The position numbers and the translations under genes are program-made. The notes beneath the pieces were generated by a model, which was given only the letters and a program-made list of their open reading frames with translations, did no database searches and had not been told where the DNA came from. From contig CAWFJZ010000048.1 of NCBI GenBank assembly GCA_963816315.1, positions 124,001 through 188,000 on the forward strand: a stretch of DNA of 64,000 nt, given 5' to 3'. Below, one piece after another: positions 35,561 through 44,524 of this stretch (positions are counted from its first letter, which is position 1; the number at the start of each line of letters is the position of its first letter). Origin of the DNA: CADEEN01 sp963816315. Its GTDB lineage: Bacteria; Pseudomonadota; Gammaproteobacteria; Burkholderiales; Burkholderiaceae_C.

Positions 35561-36781
35561 ATGGACGCTTTGACAGCGCTTCTGGACCCCCTCGTGCAAT
35601 GGCTCAGCCACGGCGCGCTGGAAGCGTCCTGGTGGCAGATCCTGCTCTACACGCTCGCCACCACGCACATCACGATCGCCGCGGTGACGGTCTTCCTGCA
35701 CCGCGCGCAGGCGCACCGTGCTGTGGATCTCGGCCCGATCCCATCGCACTTCTTCCGCTTCTGGCTGTGGATCGGCACCGGCATGCTGACCAAGGAGTTC
35801 GTCGCGGTGCACCGCAAGCACCACGCGAAGTGCGAGACCGAAGAAGACCCGCACAGCCCGCAGACGCGCGGCCTGAAGGCGCTGCTGCTGACCGGCGTCG
35901 AGCTCTACAAGGCCGAGGCCGCGAACCCCGAGACCATCGCCAAGTACGGCGTCGGCACGCCGGACGATTGGCTCGAGCGCAATCTCTACAGCCGCTTTTC
36001 CTGGCAGGGCGTGGGCCTGATGCTGTTGCTGAACCTGTTCCTGTTCGGCGCCATCGGCCTGCTGGTCTGGGCGGTGCAGATGGTCTGGATTCCCTGGTGG
36101 GCCACCGGCATCATCAACGGCGTCGGCCACTACTGGGGCTACCGCAACTTCGAGGCGCCGGACGCGTCGCGCAACGTCACGCCGTGGGGCATCCTGATCG
36201 GCGGCGAAGAGCTGCACAACAATCACCACACCTACCCGACGAGCGCCAAGTTCTCGGTCAAGCCCTACGAGTTCGACATCGGCTGGGTCTATATCCGCGC
36301 GATGGAAGCGATCGGCTGGGCCAAGGTGCGCAAGACCGTACCCAAGCTGGCGCTCGGCACCGTGCGCGTGGCCGACGACAAGACGCTGGAAGCGCTGATC
36401 GCCAACCGCTACGAGGTCATGGCCCATTACGCCAAGGCGCTCAAGGGCGCTGTCGGCAGCGAGATGGCGAAGTTGAAGGCGCAGGGCGCCCAGGGCAGCG
36501 CGCGCTGGACTGAGATGCGATTGGCCAGCCGCTGGCTGCACCGCGACGACGACAAGATCCCCGGCAACGTCAAGCCGCACATGGCGCAAGCCGTGGCGCA
36601 GAGCCCGGCGCTTGCCAAGCTGGTGGCGATGCGCGAAGAGTTGCGCCAGTTGTGGACGCGCACCAACGTGTCGCCGTCGCAGTTGGTGTCGGACCTCCAG
36701 GCTTGGTGCAAGCATGCCGAAGAGAGTGGCATCGCGGCGCTGCAGGAGTTCTCGCTGCGCTTGCGCGCTGCGCACGCGTAG
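35561..36781 (+). CDS. Acyl-CoA/acyl-lipid delta-9-type fatty acid desaturase
   Basis: A 406-residue integral membrane di-iron desaturase. The three histidine boxes are FLHRAQAHRAVD (HxxxxH), VAVHRKHHAKCE (HxxHH) and GEELHNNHHTYPTSAKFSV (HxxHH). Hydrophobic segments lie at about 27-47 and 155-195. The C-terminal 130 residues (WAKVRKTVPKLALGTVRVAD onwards) form a soluble helical extension seen in betaproteobacterial homologues. It probably introduces a cis double bond for membrane fluidity. ATG at 35561; a TACAAT at 35512-35517 may be its -10 box. A bidirectional terminator follows. Confidence 0.9.
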   Translation: MDALTALLDPLVQWLSHGALEASWWQILLYTLATTHITIAAVTVFLHRAQAHRAVDLGPIPSHFFRFWLWIGTGMLTKEFVAVHRKHHAKCETEEDPHSPQTRGLKALLLTGVELYKAEAANPETIAKYGVGTPDDWLERNLYSRFSWQGVGLMLLLNLFLFGAIGLLVWAVQMVWIPWWATGIINGVGHYWGYRNFEAPDASRNVTPWGILIGGEELHNNHHTYPTSAKFSVKPYEFDIGWVYIRAMEAIGWAKVRKTVPKLALGTVRVADDKTLEALIANRYEVMAHYAKALKGAVGSEMAKLKAQGAQGSARWTEMRLASRWLHRDDDKIPGNVKPHMAQAVAQSPALAKLVAMREELRQLWTRTNVSPSQLVSDLQAWCKHAEESGIAALQEFSLRLRAAHA

Positions 36782-36801
36782 AGTCGCGCGAAACACCCAA
36801 C

Positions 36802-36828
36802 AAAAAGCCCGCCATCGGCGGGCTTTTT
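36802..36828. terminator. Bidirectional intrinsic terminator (desaturase / rpmG)
   Basis: AAAAAGCCCGCC-ATC-GGCGGGCTTTTT: a perfect 12-bp stem with a 3-nt loop and T-runs on both strands, between the convergent desaturase gene and the rpmB-rpmG operon. Confidence 0.93.
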
Positions 36829-36859
36829 GTTTGCCTTCTTCGGGCTTGGGGTCGCGGGC

Positions 36860-37030
36860 TTACTTCAGCTTGGTCTCTTTGTACAGCACGTGCTTGCGCG
36901 CCTTCGGATCGAACTTCATGAATTCGAGCTTGTCCGGCGTCGTCTTCTTGTTCTTGGCCGTGGTGTAGAAATGGCCGGTGCCCGCTGTGGACTCCAGCTT
37001 GATCTTTTCGCGTCCGCCTTTGCTTGCCAT
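36860..37030 (-). CDS. rpmG: Ribosomal protein bL33
   Basis: A 56-residue basic protein of the large ribosomal subunit near the E site: MASKGGREKIKLESTAGTGH, FYTTAKNKKTTPDKLEFMKF, DPKARKHVLYKETKLK. It has no zinc-binding cysteine pairs, so it is the zinc-free (C-minus) form. ATG at 37030. It lies 19 bp downstream of rpmB, the conserved rpmBG order. Confidence 0.96.
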   Translation of the reverse strand: MASKGGREKIKLESTAGTGHFYTTAKNKKTTPDKLEFMKFDPKARKHVLYKETKLK

Positions 37031-37049
37031 GTTCGTGTCTCCTAGAGGA

Positions 37050-37283
37050 TCAGAGTTCGCCCTTGGCGCGCAGGTCGGCAACGATCTGGTCGATGCCCAC
37101 CTTGTCGATCAGGCGCAGCGCCGCGTTGGTGACGCGCAGCCGCACCCAGCGGTTTTCGGTTTCGAGCCAGAAGCGGCGGTACTGCAGATTGGGCAGAAAA
37201 CGACGCTTGGTTTTGTTGTTGGCGTGGGAGACGTTGTTCCCCACCATCGGGCGCTTACCCGTGACTTGACAGACGCGTGCCAT
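37050..37283 (-). CDS. rpmB: Ribosomal protein bL28
   Basis: A 77-residue large-subunit protein: MARVCQVTGKRPMVGNNVSH, ANNKTKRRFLPNLQYRRFWL, with the C-terminal LRVTNAALRLIDKVGIDQIV. Length and motifs are standard. It is the first gene of the rpmB-rpmG operon; its promoter presumably lies in the 78 bp between it and trxB. Confidence 0.96.
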   Translation of the reverse strand: MARVCQVTGKRPMVGNNVSHANNKTKRRFLPNLQYRRFWLETENRWVRLRVTNAALRLIDKVGIDQIVADLRAKGEL

Positions 37284-37361
37284 ATCGTGGCTCCGGAAAA
37301 TTGAGGTGTCGCCGGCCTTCGGCGAAGCCCGCGAGTATAGCGGGCTTCGCGGCCACGGCGG

Positions 37362-38315
37362 CTAGTCCTGCTGCTCGAGGAAGCGCTGCGCATCGAGCGC
37401 CGCCATGCAGCCCGTGCCGGCCGAGGTGATGGCCTGACGATAGACATGGTCCTGCACGTCGCCGGACGCAAACACGCCGGGCACGCTGGTCGCCGTGGCC
37501 ATGCCCGACAGCCCGGTCTTGGTGATGATGTAGCCGTCCTTCATCTCCAGCTGGCCCTTGAAGATGTCGGTGTTGGGCTGGTGGCCGATGGCGATGAAGC
37601 AGCCCTTGAGCGTGAGCTCGCTGGTCTTGCCGTCGGTCGTGCTCTTGATGCGCACCCCCGTCACGCCCGAGGCGTCGCCGAGCACCTCATCGAGCGTCTG
37701 GAAGGTGTGCAGCACCATCTTGCCGTCGGCGACCTTGGCCATCAGCTTGTCCACCAGGATCGCTTCGGCGCGGAACTTGTCGCGGCGGTGGATCAAGTGC
37801 ACCTTGCTGGCGATGTTGGACAGGTACAGCGCCTCTTCGACCGCGGTATTGCCGCCGCCGACGACGCAGACGTCGGCGCCCTTGTAGAAGAAGCCGTCGC
37901 AGGTGGCGCAGCCCGAGACGCCGCGGCCCATGAAGGCTTCTTCGCTCGGCAGGCCGAGGTACTTGGCCGAGGCGCCGGTGGCGATGATCAGCGCGTCGCA
38001 GGTGTAGCTGCCGGAGTCGCCGACGAGCGCGAACGGGCGCTTGGAGAAATCGACCGTGTGGATGTGGTCGAAGATCACCTGCGTCTGGAAGCGTTCGGCA
38101 TGTTCGAGAAAGCGCTGCATCAGCTCCGGGCCCTGCACGCCCTGGGCGTCGGCCGGCCAGTTGTCCACGTCGGTGGTGGTCATCAACTGGCCGCCCTGGG
38201 CCAGGCCGGTGATCAGCATCGGCTTCAGGTTGGCGCGCGCGGCATAGACCGCTGCGGTGTAGCCGGCAGGGCCGGAGCCGAGGATCAGGACCTTGGCGTG
38301 GGTGGTGGTGGTCAT
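37362..38315 (-). CDS. trxB: Thioredoxin reductase
   Basis: NADPH-dependent FAD disulfide reductase (317 aa) that recharges thioredoxin. It has the FAD site VLILGSGPAGYTAAVYAARA, the redox pair GCATCDGFFYKGADVCVVGG (CATC) next to the NADPH-binding GGGNTAVEEALYLSNIASKV, and the FAD C-terminal motif VPGVFASGDVQDHVYRQAIT. ATG at 38315. It is divergent from the Crp/Fnr gene, and the 210-bp gap contains a perfect 8-bp palindrome. trxB next to a regulator and ftsK recalls the E. coli trxB-lrp-ftsK-lolA-rarA order. Confidence 0.95.
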   Translation of the reverse strand: MTTTTHAKVLILGSGPAGYTAAVYAARANLKPMLITGLAQGGQLMTTTDVDNWPADAQGVQGPELMQRFLEHAERFQTQVIFDHIHTVDFSKRPFALVGDSGSYTCDALIIATGASAKYLGLPSEEAFMGRGVSGCATCDGFFYKGADVCVVGGGNTAVEEALYLSNIASKVHLIHRRDKFRAEAILVDKLMAKVADGKMVLHTFQTLDEVLGDASGVTGVRIKSTTDGKTSELTLKGCFIAIGHQPNTDIFKGQLEMKDGYIITKTGLSGMATATSVPGVFASGDVQDHVYRQAITSAGTGCMAALDAQRFLEQQD

Positions 38316-38372
38316 GGGTAGGGCTTCGGTAACAGGAGGGAAGGCGTCGCGGTGCGCCAACAGACAAAGGTA

Positions 38373-38392
38373 CATGAGGTGCGGACCTCATG
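38373..38392. promoter_or_regulatory. Candidate operator palindrome between trxB and the Crp/Fnr gene
   Basis: CATGAGGT-GCGG-ACCTCATG is a perfect 8-bp inverted repeat in the divergent intergenic region, 58 bp upstream of the trxB start. It is not the classic Crp/Fnr half-site (TGTGA/TTGAT), so if it is an operator it may belong to another regulator. Confidence 0.45.
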
Positions 38393-38525
38393 GCGTCAAG
38401 CCTGTCAATAGGCACAATAGCCGTGTCGTGAAATTGTAGGCAGCCCCGCCGTATGGCCCCCAAGCCCCGCAAGCCTGGGTGCGGCGCGGCCAGCTTGAAG
38501 AAGACCACCACAAGGAGTTCTCCCC

Positions 38526-39194
38526 ATGTCGATGCTTTCGAATCTCGACCTGATCCGTCGCGTGCCGTTGTTTTCCATGCTCAGCAACGAGCACGCACAG
38601 CAGGTGGCCGACAGCGTCGTCAAGCGGCGCTTCCGCCGTGGCGAGCTGGTGGTCGAGCAGGGCCGCAAGAGCAACGCGCTGTTCATCCTCTTGAACGGCA
38701 GGGCGCGCGTGCTGACCGCCGACTCGCGTGGCCGCGAAGTCATCCTGGCCGTGCTCGAAGCCGGCGACTATGTCGGCGAGATGAGCCTGATCGACAACGA
38801 GCCGCATTCGGCCACCGTGCGCGCCGAGGTGCAGACCGACATGCTGGTGCTCGGCCGCGCCGAGTTCGCGCGCTGCCTGCCCGACACGACGACGCTGGCC
38901 TACGGCATCTTGCGCGGCCTCGTGCAGCGCCTGCGCGCCGCCGACCGGCAGATCGAGTCGCTGGCGCTCTTGGACGTGTACGGCCGCGTGGCGCGCACGC
39001 TGCTCGACATGGCCGAAGACATCAATGGCACGCACATCATCCGCAACAAGGTGTCGCGCCAGGACATGGCCAAGGTGGTCGGCGCGTCGCGCGAGATGGT
39101 CAGCCGGGTGATGAAAGACCTGGAACAGCGCGGCGTCATCGAGACGCAGGAAAACGGCGCGGTGCACATCAAGCAGCGCCTGTACAACGATTGA
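38526..39194 (+). CDS. Crp/Fnr-family transcriptional regulator
   Basis: 222 residues. The N-terminal cyclic-nucleotide-binding fold has FRRGELVVEQGRKSNALFIL and GDYVGEMSLIDNEPHSATVR. The C-terminal winged helix is NKVSRQDMAKVVGASREMVS followed by RVMKDLEQRGVIETQENGAV. The GEMSLIDxxPxSATV pattern resembles the phosphate-binding cassette but lacks a clear R-S/T pair for cAMP, and there is no Fnr N-terminal cysteine cluster, so the ligand is uncertain. ATG at 38526 follows AAGGAG. It reads toward ftsK. Confidence 0.9.
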   Translation: MSMLSNLDLIRRVPLFSMLSNEHAQQVADSVVKRRFRRGELVVEQGRKSNALFILLNGRARVLTADSRGREVILAVLEAGDYVGEMSLIDNEPHSATVRAEVQTDMLVLGRAEFARCLPDTTTLAYGILRGLVQRLRAADRQIESLALLDVYGRVARTLLDMAEDINGTHIIRNKVSRQDMAKVVGASREMVSRVMKDLEQRGVIETQENGAVHIKQRLYND

Positions 39195-39240
39195 CCTGTT
39201 GTTGCACGAAGGCCGAGGGGCCTTCGTCCACAATTCGGGC

Positions 39241-41556
39241 ATGACTTTTCCTCTCGGTTCGCTGCGCGGCGAGGCCGGTGTGGCAGCCGGCGCCAGCGCT
39301 GCGGCGCACACCGTGCCTCTGCGCCGACAGCTCTGGCTTTTCGCCGGTGCCGTGCTCTGGCTGCTGGCGATGCTGGCCCTCGTCACGCATTCGAGCGCCG
39401 ACGCGGGCTTCTCCACGTCGGGCAGCGGCGGCCCCGTGGCCAACAAGGCCGGCCTCGCCGGCGCATGGTTGTCGGACTTTGCGTACTTCCTGTTCGGCTA
39501 CAGCGTGTGGTGGCTGCCGTTCGTTGCTGCGCGCGCGTGGTTCGCGGCCTTGGCGCGCAGCTTGCGCAGCGCGGCGGTGCCGTCGCCGAGCCGCACCGTC
39601 TTTTGGGCGGGTCTGGCGCTGTTGATGGCCGGCAGTTGCGCGCTGGAAGCCACACGCCTGTACCGCTTCGAAGGTTTTCTGCCGGGGCATGCCGGCGGCG
39701 TTCTCGGCTACGCGGTGGGCGCGACGTCGGTGAAGTGGCTCGGTTTTGCCGGTTCGGGCGTGGCATGGATCGCCGCCCTCGTGGCGGGCATCGCGATGGC
39801 GCTGCACTTCAACTGGCTGCGTTTGGCAGAACGCATCGGCGCGTGGATCGATTCCTTCAAGCACAAGCGCGAAGCGCAGCGCGAACTCGCCGAGGACGTG
39901 AAGCTCGGCTTGGCGGCGCAGCGAGAGCGCGATCATGTCGTGGCCACCGAGCGCGAAGTGATCGAAGAGCACATTCCTGTGGTGATCGAAAAGCCGGTCT
40001 TCGACGTGCCGAAGTCCGACCGCGTGGCCAAGGAGCGGCAGAAGCCGCTGTTCGCTGAACTCAACGACACCAAGCTGCCGCAGGTCGATCTGCTCGACGC
40101 CGCGCCGAGCCGCATCGAATCGACGGTGACGAGCGACTCGCTCGAGATGACGTCGCGCATGATCGAGAAGAAGTTGAAGGACTTCGGCGTCGAGGTGCGT
40201 GTGGTCGCCGCGTCGCCGGGCCCGGTGATCACGCGCTATGAGATCGAGCCGGCCACGGGGGTGAAGGGCTCGCAGGTCGTCAACCTGGCGAAAGACCTGG
40301 CGCGTTCGCTGTCGCTGGTCAGCATCCGCGTCGTCGAGACGATTCCGGGCAAGACGACGATGGCGCTCGAACTGCCGAACGCCAAGCGGCAGATGATCAA
40401 ACTCGCCGAAATCCTAGGCTCGTCGGCGTACAACGATGCGGCGTCGATGTTGACGATCGGTCTGGGCAAGGACATCGTCGGCGCGCCGGTGGTGATCGAT
40501 CTGGCGAAGACGCCGCATGCGCTCGTCGCCGGCACGACCGGCTCGGGCAAGAGCGTCGGCATCAACGCGATGATCCTGTCGCTGCTCTACAAGGCCGAGG
40601 CGCGCGACGTGCGCGTGATCCTGATCGATCCGAAGATGCTCGAGCTCTCGGTGTACGAGGGCATCCCTCACCTGCTGTGCCCCGTCGTCACCGACATGAA
40701 GCAGGCCGCCAACGCGCTGAACTGGTGTGTCGGCGAGATGGAGCGGCGCTACAAGCTGATGAGCAAGCTCGGCGTGCGCCAACTGTCGGGCTACAACAAG
40801 AAGATCGAAGATGCGGCGGCCAAGGGCGAACACATCGGCAACCCGTTTTCGCTGACACCGGAGCAGCCCGAGCCGCTCGAACGTTTGCCGCAGATCGTCG
40901 TCGTCATCGACGAACTCGCCGACCTGATGATGGTCGTCGGCAAGAAGATCGAGGAGTTGATCGCGCGCCTGGCGCAGAAGGCGCGCGCCTCGGGTGTGCA
41001 CTTGATCCTGGCCACGCAGCGGCCGAGCGTCGATGTGATCACCGGCCTCATCAAGGCCAACATTCCGACGCGCATCGCCTTTCAGGTCTCGTCGAAGATC
41101 GACAGCCGCACGATCCTCGACCAGATGGGCGCCGAAGCGCTGCTCGGCATGGGCGACATGCTCTACCTGTCGGCCCCCGCGCAGATCACGACGCCGATGC
41201 GCGTGCACGGCGCCTATGTCAGCGACGACGAGGTGCACCGCGTTGTCGAGTACCTGAAGGCGCAGGGCGAGCCGAACTACATCGAGGGCATCCTGGAAGG
41301 CGGCACGCTCGAAGCCGATGGTGACGGCGCGGCCGGCGAGGGCGGCGGCGATGTGGAGGCCGATCCGATGTACGACCAGGCGGTGGCGATCGTGTTGCAG
41401 CACAAGCGGGCGTCGATCTCGCTCGTGCAGCGCCATTTGCGCATCGGCTACAACCGCGCCGCGCGATTGCTGGAACAAATGGAGCGCTCGGGGCTCGTAT
41501 CGTCGATGGCAACCAATGGCAACCGCGATCTGCTGGTGCCGAAACGCGACGAATGA
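39241..41556 (+). CDS. ftsK: DNA translocase FtsK
   Basis: FtsK pumps chromosome ends to the septum and activates XerCD at dif. The 771-residue protein has four N-terminal transmembrane helices (first LWLFAGAVLWLLAMLALVTH), a short linker (about 200-290), and the motor. The motor shows Walker A PHALVAGTTGSGKSVGINAM, Walker B PQIVVVIDELADLMMVVGKK and LILATQRPSVDVITGLIKAN. The C-terminal gamma domain with SLVQRHLRIGYNRAARLLEQ reads KOPS sites. ATG at 39241, and no frameshift. The stop overlaps lolA (ATGA), a conserved pairing. Confidence 0.96.
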   Translation: MTFPLGSLRGEAGVAAGASAAAHTVPLRRQLWLFAGAVLWLLAMLALVTHSSADAGFSTSGSGGPVANKAGLAGAWLSDFAYFLFGYSVWWLPFVAARAWFAALARSLRSAAVPSPSRTVFWAGLALLMAGSCALEATRLYRFEGFLPGHAGGVLGYAVGATSVKWLGFAGSGVAWIAALVAGIAMALHFNWLRLAERIGAWIDSFKHKREAQRELAEDVKLGLAAQRERDHVVATEREVIEEHIPVVIEKPVFDVPKSDRVAKERQKPLFAELNDTKLPQVDLLDAAPSRIESTVTSDSLEMTSRMIEKKLKDFGVEVRVVAASPGPVITRYEIEPATGVKGSQVVNLAKDLARSLSLVSIRVVETIPGKTTMALELPNAKRQMIKLAEILGSSAYNDAASMLTIGLGKDIVGAPVVIDLAKTPHALVAGTTGSGKSVGINAMILSLLYKAEARDVRVILIDPKMLELSVYEGIPHLLCPVVTDMKQAANALNWCVGEMERRYKLMSKLGVRQLSGYNKKIEDAAAKGEHIGNPFSLTPEQPEPLERLPQIVVVIDELADLMMVVGKKIEELIARLAQKARASGVHLILATQRPSVDVITGLIKANIPTRIAFQVSSKIDSRTILDQMGAEALLGMGDMLYLSAPAQITTPMRVHGAYVSDDEVHRVVEYLKAQGEPNYIEGILEGGTLEADGDGAAGEGGGDVEADPMYDQAVAIVLQHKRASISLVQRHLRIGYNRAARLLEQMERSGLVSSMATNGNRDLLVPKRDE

Positions 41557-42161
41557 AAAAGTTCTTCTTCTTGCTGGCGATGTTCGTCAGCGCCGCGCAG
41601 GCCGATGCGGTGGATGCCCTGCGCGAGTTCACACGCGACGTCAAATCGGGGCGTACCACGTTCACGCAAGTCGTCACCTCGGCAGACAACGCAAAGAAGA
41701 AGTCTTCGAGCGGCAGCTTCGAGTTCGCGCGGCCCAATCGTTTTCGTTTTGCCTACGCCAAGCCGTACGAACAGGTGATCGTCGGCGACGGCGAGAGCGT
41801 CTGGCTCTACGACGTCGATTTGCAGCAGGTGACGGTGCGCGCGATGGATCAGGCCCTCGGCGCGACGCCGGCCGCGCTGCTCGCCGGCGCCAACGTCGAG
41901 AAAGACTTCGAGCTGAAGGCGCAGCCGAGCGCGCAAGGCCTCGACTGGGTGCAGGCCACGCCGCGCGTGAAAGGCGAGGCGGCGAGCTTTCAGTCGCTGC
42001 GCGTCGGCTTCAAGGGCAAGGCGCTGTCGGCGATCGAGCTCGTCGATAACTTCGGCCAGCGCTCGTTGCTGACCTTCGGTGAGGTTGCGACCAACGTCAC
42101 GCCGGCCGCCGACACCTTCCGCTTCACGCCGCCCAGAGGCGTGGAAGTGCTCAAGCAGTAG
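41553..42161 (+). CDS. lolA: Outer-membrane lipoprotein carrier LolA
   Basis: LolA ferries lipoproteins across the periplasm from LolCDE to LolB. The 202-residue precursor has a short signal peptide (MKKFFFLLAMFVSAAQA) and the open beta-barrel with GSFEFARPNRFRFAYAKPYE, VIVGDGESVWLYDVDLQQVT, SLRVGFKGKALSAIELVDNF and the closing FRFTPPRGVEVLKQ. It is coupled to ftsK by ATGA. It overlaps the convergent MFS gene by 11 bp. Confidence 0.95.
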   Translation: MKKFFFLLAMFVSAAQADAVDALREFTRDVKSGRTTFTQVVTSADNAKKKSSSGSFEFARPNRFRFAYAKPYEQVIVGDGESVWLYDVDLQQVTVRAMDQALGATPAALLAGANVEKDFELKAQPSAQGLDWVQATPRVKGEAASFQSLRVGFKGKALSAIELVDNFGQRSLLTFGEVATNVTPAADTFRFTPPRGVEVLKQ

Positions 42162-43327
42162 CGGCGGCGCGCCGCGGCGAGGCGGCGAGCCACAGCAGCG
42201 CGATCGCGATCAGCAGCACGACTGGCAGCGAGCCGTAGTTGAGCCAGTCCCAGCCGCGCGTCGTGATCAGCGCGCCGGAGGCGAACGACGTGACGGCCAT
42301 CGTCGTGAAGACGCAGAAGTCCATCGCTCCTTGCGTCTTGATCTTTTCCTCCGGCCGGTAGGCCTGCATGAGCAGCGTCGAGCCGCCGACGAAGAGAAAA
42401 TTCCAGCCGACGCCGAGCGTGAACAGCGCGACGAGAAATTGCATCAGCTCGACGCCCGACAGCGCGACGGCGATGCACACCAGGTTGAGCAGCACGCCGA
42501 CGGCCATGACCGGCAGCGCGCCGAACGCGCTTGATCAGGTGGCCGGTGAAGAAGCTCGGCACGAACATGCCGAGGACATGCCACTCGAGCACCAGCGCAG
42601 CATCCGAAAACGGCAGGCCGCATTTCGCCATCGCGATCGGCGTGGCCGCCATCAGCAGGTTCATCACGCCGTAGCCGAGCGCGCCGGCGGCGACGGCGAC
42701 GATGAACACCGGTTGGCGGACGATCTCCGAGAAGGGCCGGCCCGAACTCGCGCCGGGCAGCGGCGCGTGGTGCTCGGGGAAGCGGATCAACGACAGCACG
42801 GCGAGCGACAGCAGCGCCACCCCCACCAACGACAGGTACGCCGCCGCAAACGGCACGTCGAGCATCGAGCGCGTGGCGTTGGCCAGGTTCGGCCCGGCGA
42901 ATGCGCCGAGGATGCCGCCGGCCAGCACGAGCGAGATCGCGCGCTCCTTGAACTCGGGCGCCACCAGCTCCGGGCCGGCAAAGCGGTACAGGGTCGCATT
43001 GGCGTTGTAGTAGCCGGCGACCACGGTCGCCGCGACGAGCAGCCAGAAGTTTTTCGTCACCGCTGCGTACGCGCACAGCGCGGCCGACAGCGCGGCGATC
43101 ACCAGCCCGAACTGGAATGAACGCTTGCGGCCGAAGTGCGACTGTGTTTTTGCGACCAGCCCGGCCGAGAGCGCACTGCCGACCACATAACCCGTCACCG
43201 GCAGCGTCGCCATCCAGCCGAGCGGCGCGAGCTGCAGGCCCACCAGGCCATTGATGGCGATGAAGACGACGTTGTTGGTGAGGAAGAAACCCTGGCAGAG
43301 GGCGAGCAGCAGCAGCGAGCGGTTCAT
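42151..43327 (-). CDS. MFS transporter, one frameshift
   Basis: A 12-helix major facilitator. The first part (MNRSLLLLALCQGFFLTNNV, VFIAINGLVGLQLAPLGWMA, KTQSHFGRKRSFQFGLVIAA) runs in one frame to about 42530 (FVPSFFTGHLIKR). The rest (AVGVLLNLVCIAVALSGVEL, SFASGALITTRGWDWLNYGS) continues in another to the stop at 42151; one base near 42531 explains it. Summed length of about 392 aa is normal. Substrate is unknown. It is inserted between lolA and rarA, genes that are adjacent in E. coli. Confidence 0.87.
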
Positions 43328-43349
43328 CTGTCCGACCTTCTCGTCGGGG

Positions 43350-43586
43350 CTATTTCTCGCGTTTGAAGATGGCGACGCCGACGGCGTTGCTCTGCACCAA
43401 CTCCCAGCCGTCAGCGCCGAGACGGTTGAGCAGCACCTCCAGTTGGGCGGGCGTGCCCGCCTCGGCCTTGGTCAAGTCCACGACCAGGTACTGGAACTTG
43501 TCTCTCGCAACGGCTGGCAGGCAAGCCAGCGCAAGCGTTGTTGCAAGGACAACGGCACGGCAGGAAGCATGAAAGTTTGCGGGCAT
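43350..43586 (-). CDS. Small secreted DUF4177-like protein
   Basis: A 78-residue precursor: signal peptide (AVVLATTLALACLPAVA), then one small alpha/beta unit, KFQYLVVDLTKAEAGTPAQL followed by LNRLGADGWELVQSN and VGVAIFKREK. The LNxLGxxGWELV core is the DUF4177 signature. Function is unknown. It lies 22 bp upstream of the MFS gene on the same strand, so it may be co-transcribed. Confidence 0.75.
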   Translation of the reverse strand: MPANFHASCRAVVLATTLALACLPAVARDKFQYLVVDLTKAEAGTPAQLEVLLNRLGADGWELVQSNAVGVAIFKREK

Positions 43587-43608
43587 GGGGCTCTCCTGGT
43601 GTTGATAT

Positions 43609-44293
43609 TTAGAACTCGATCATCAGTCCGATGCTGCCTTCTCGTCGCGCCGCGCCCGCTGCGCTGGCCGTACGACGCCTTGAGTTGAACGTCCTCCCAA
43701 AGCGTCTAGCGCAGGCCGAGCTTCGCCAGCGGCCGGCTGCGATCGTCGCCTTCGAGTTCGGCCAGAAGCTCGAAGTCGTGCTGACCGCATGTTCCAGCGC
43801 CAGCGCCCAAAGCGTGCTGTCGCGGCGGGAGCGTACATCGCGCGCGACGCCGAGCTTGGCTTCCACCAGCCAGCGCTCGACCAGCTGGCGCGTCGCTTCG
43901 ACCTCGAACGCATACTCGCTGCGGCGCCAGGAGCCGCCGGCGCGCTCGGCGCCGATGCCCAGCGCCAGGGCCCAGCCGACCCGGTTTTCGTCGCGCTCTC
44001 GCAAATCGTCTTGACCTCGATGGCCAGCGCTTCGCCGCGCGCCGCGCCGCTGCGCTGGCGGGCGTGGGCTGCTTCGACTTCGATGCTCGCCCCAACCCGC
44101 AGGCCAGGCGCAGCGTGCGCTCTCGCTGTGTGGGTTCGCTGCGGGCGGTCGCGCGGTCGAGTACGAGCTCGGTTTCGCAGTCGCCCGCCTCGGCAACGTC
44201 GGACTCGTCGCTGAGGCTTGAGCGGCTGGCGTGAACGGAGCAGCAGGCGGTTGCGCAGCACAAGGCGGCGAGCAGGTAACGGGCTGGCGTCAT
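43609..44293 (-). CDS. Exported protein of unknown function, possibly outer-membrane beta-barrel, multiple frameshifts
   Basis: ATG at 44293 gives a signal peptide (TPARYLLAALCCATACCSVH), then SDVAEAGDCETELVLDRATA and ERTLRLACGLG. After that the best reading moves between frames: VGASIEVEAAHARQRSGAAR near 44090, then LRERDENRVGWALALGIGAE and YAFEVEATRQLVERWLVEAK near 43880, then LLAELEGDDRSRPLAKLGLR near 43720. The last frame to the stop at 43609 ends GSIGLMIEF, with the terminal Phe usual for an outer-membrane strand. Alternating short hydrophobic strands fit a small barrel. At least four indels are needed; this could also be a true pseudogene. Confidence 0.55.
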
Positions 44294-44524
44294 CGCGTTC
44301 TCCTCCAACCGCGCCGTGCGCGGCAACGACATCCGGCGCTCGCATTGTCATGTGCTGCCCCGCAGGGCGCCACCGCCGCTGCGTAAGTCAAAGCGCCAAA
44401 GGCCGCCGACGCGCGTACGTCGCAGCGCCAATCGACGGCGGGGCCTGCATCGCCGATGGTGTCTAGGCCCGACGGCCTGCGCCAGCCGGCACCGGACGCA
44501 GGCAGCCCTACCAAGGAGCGAACC

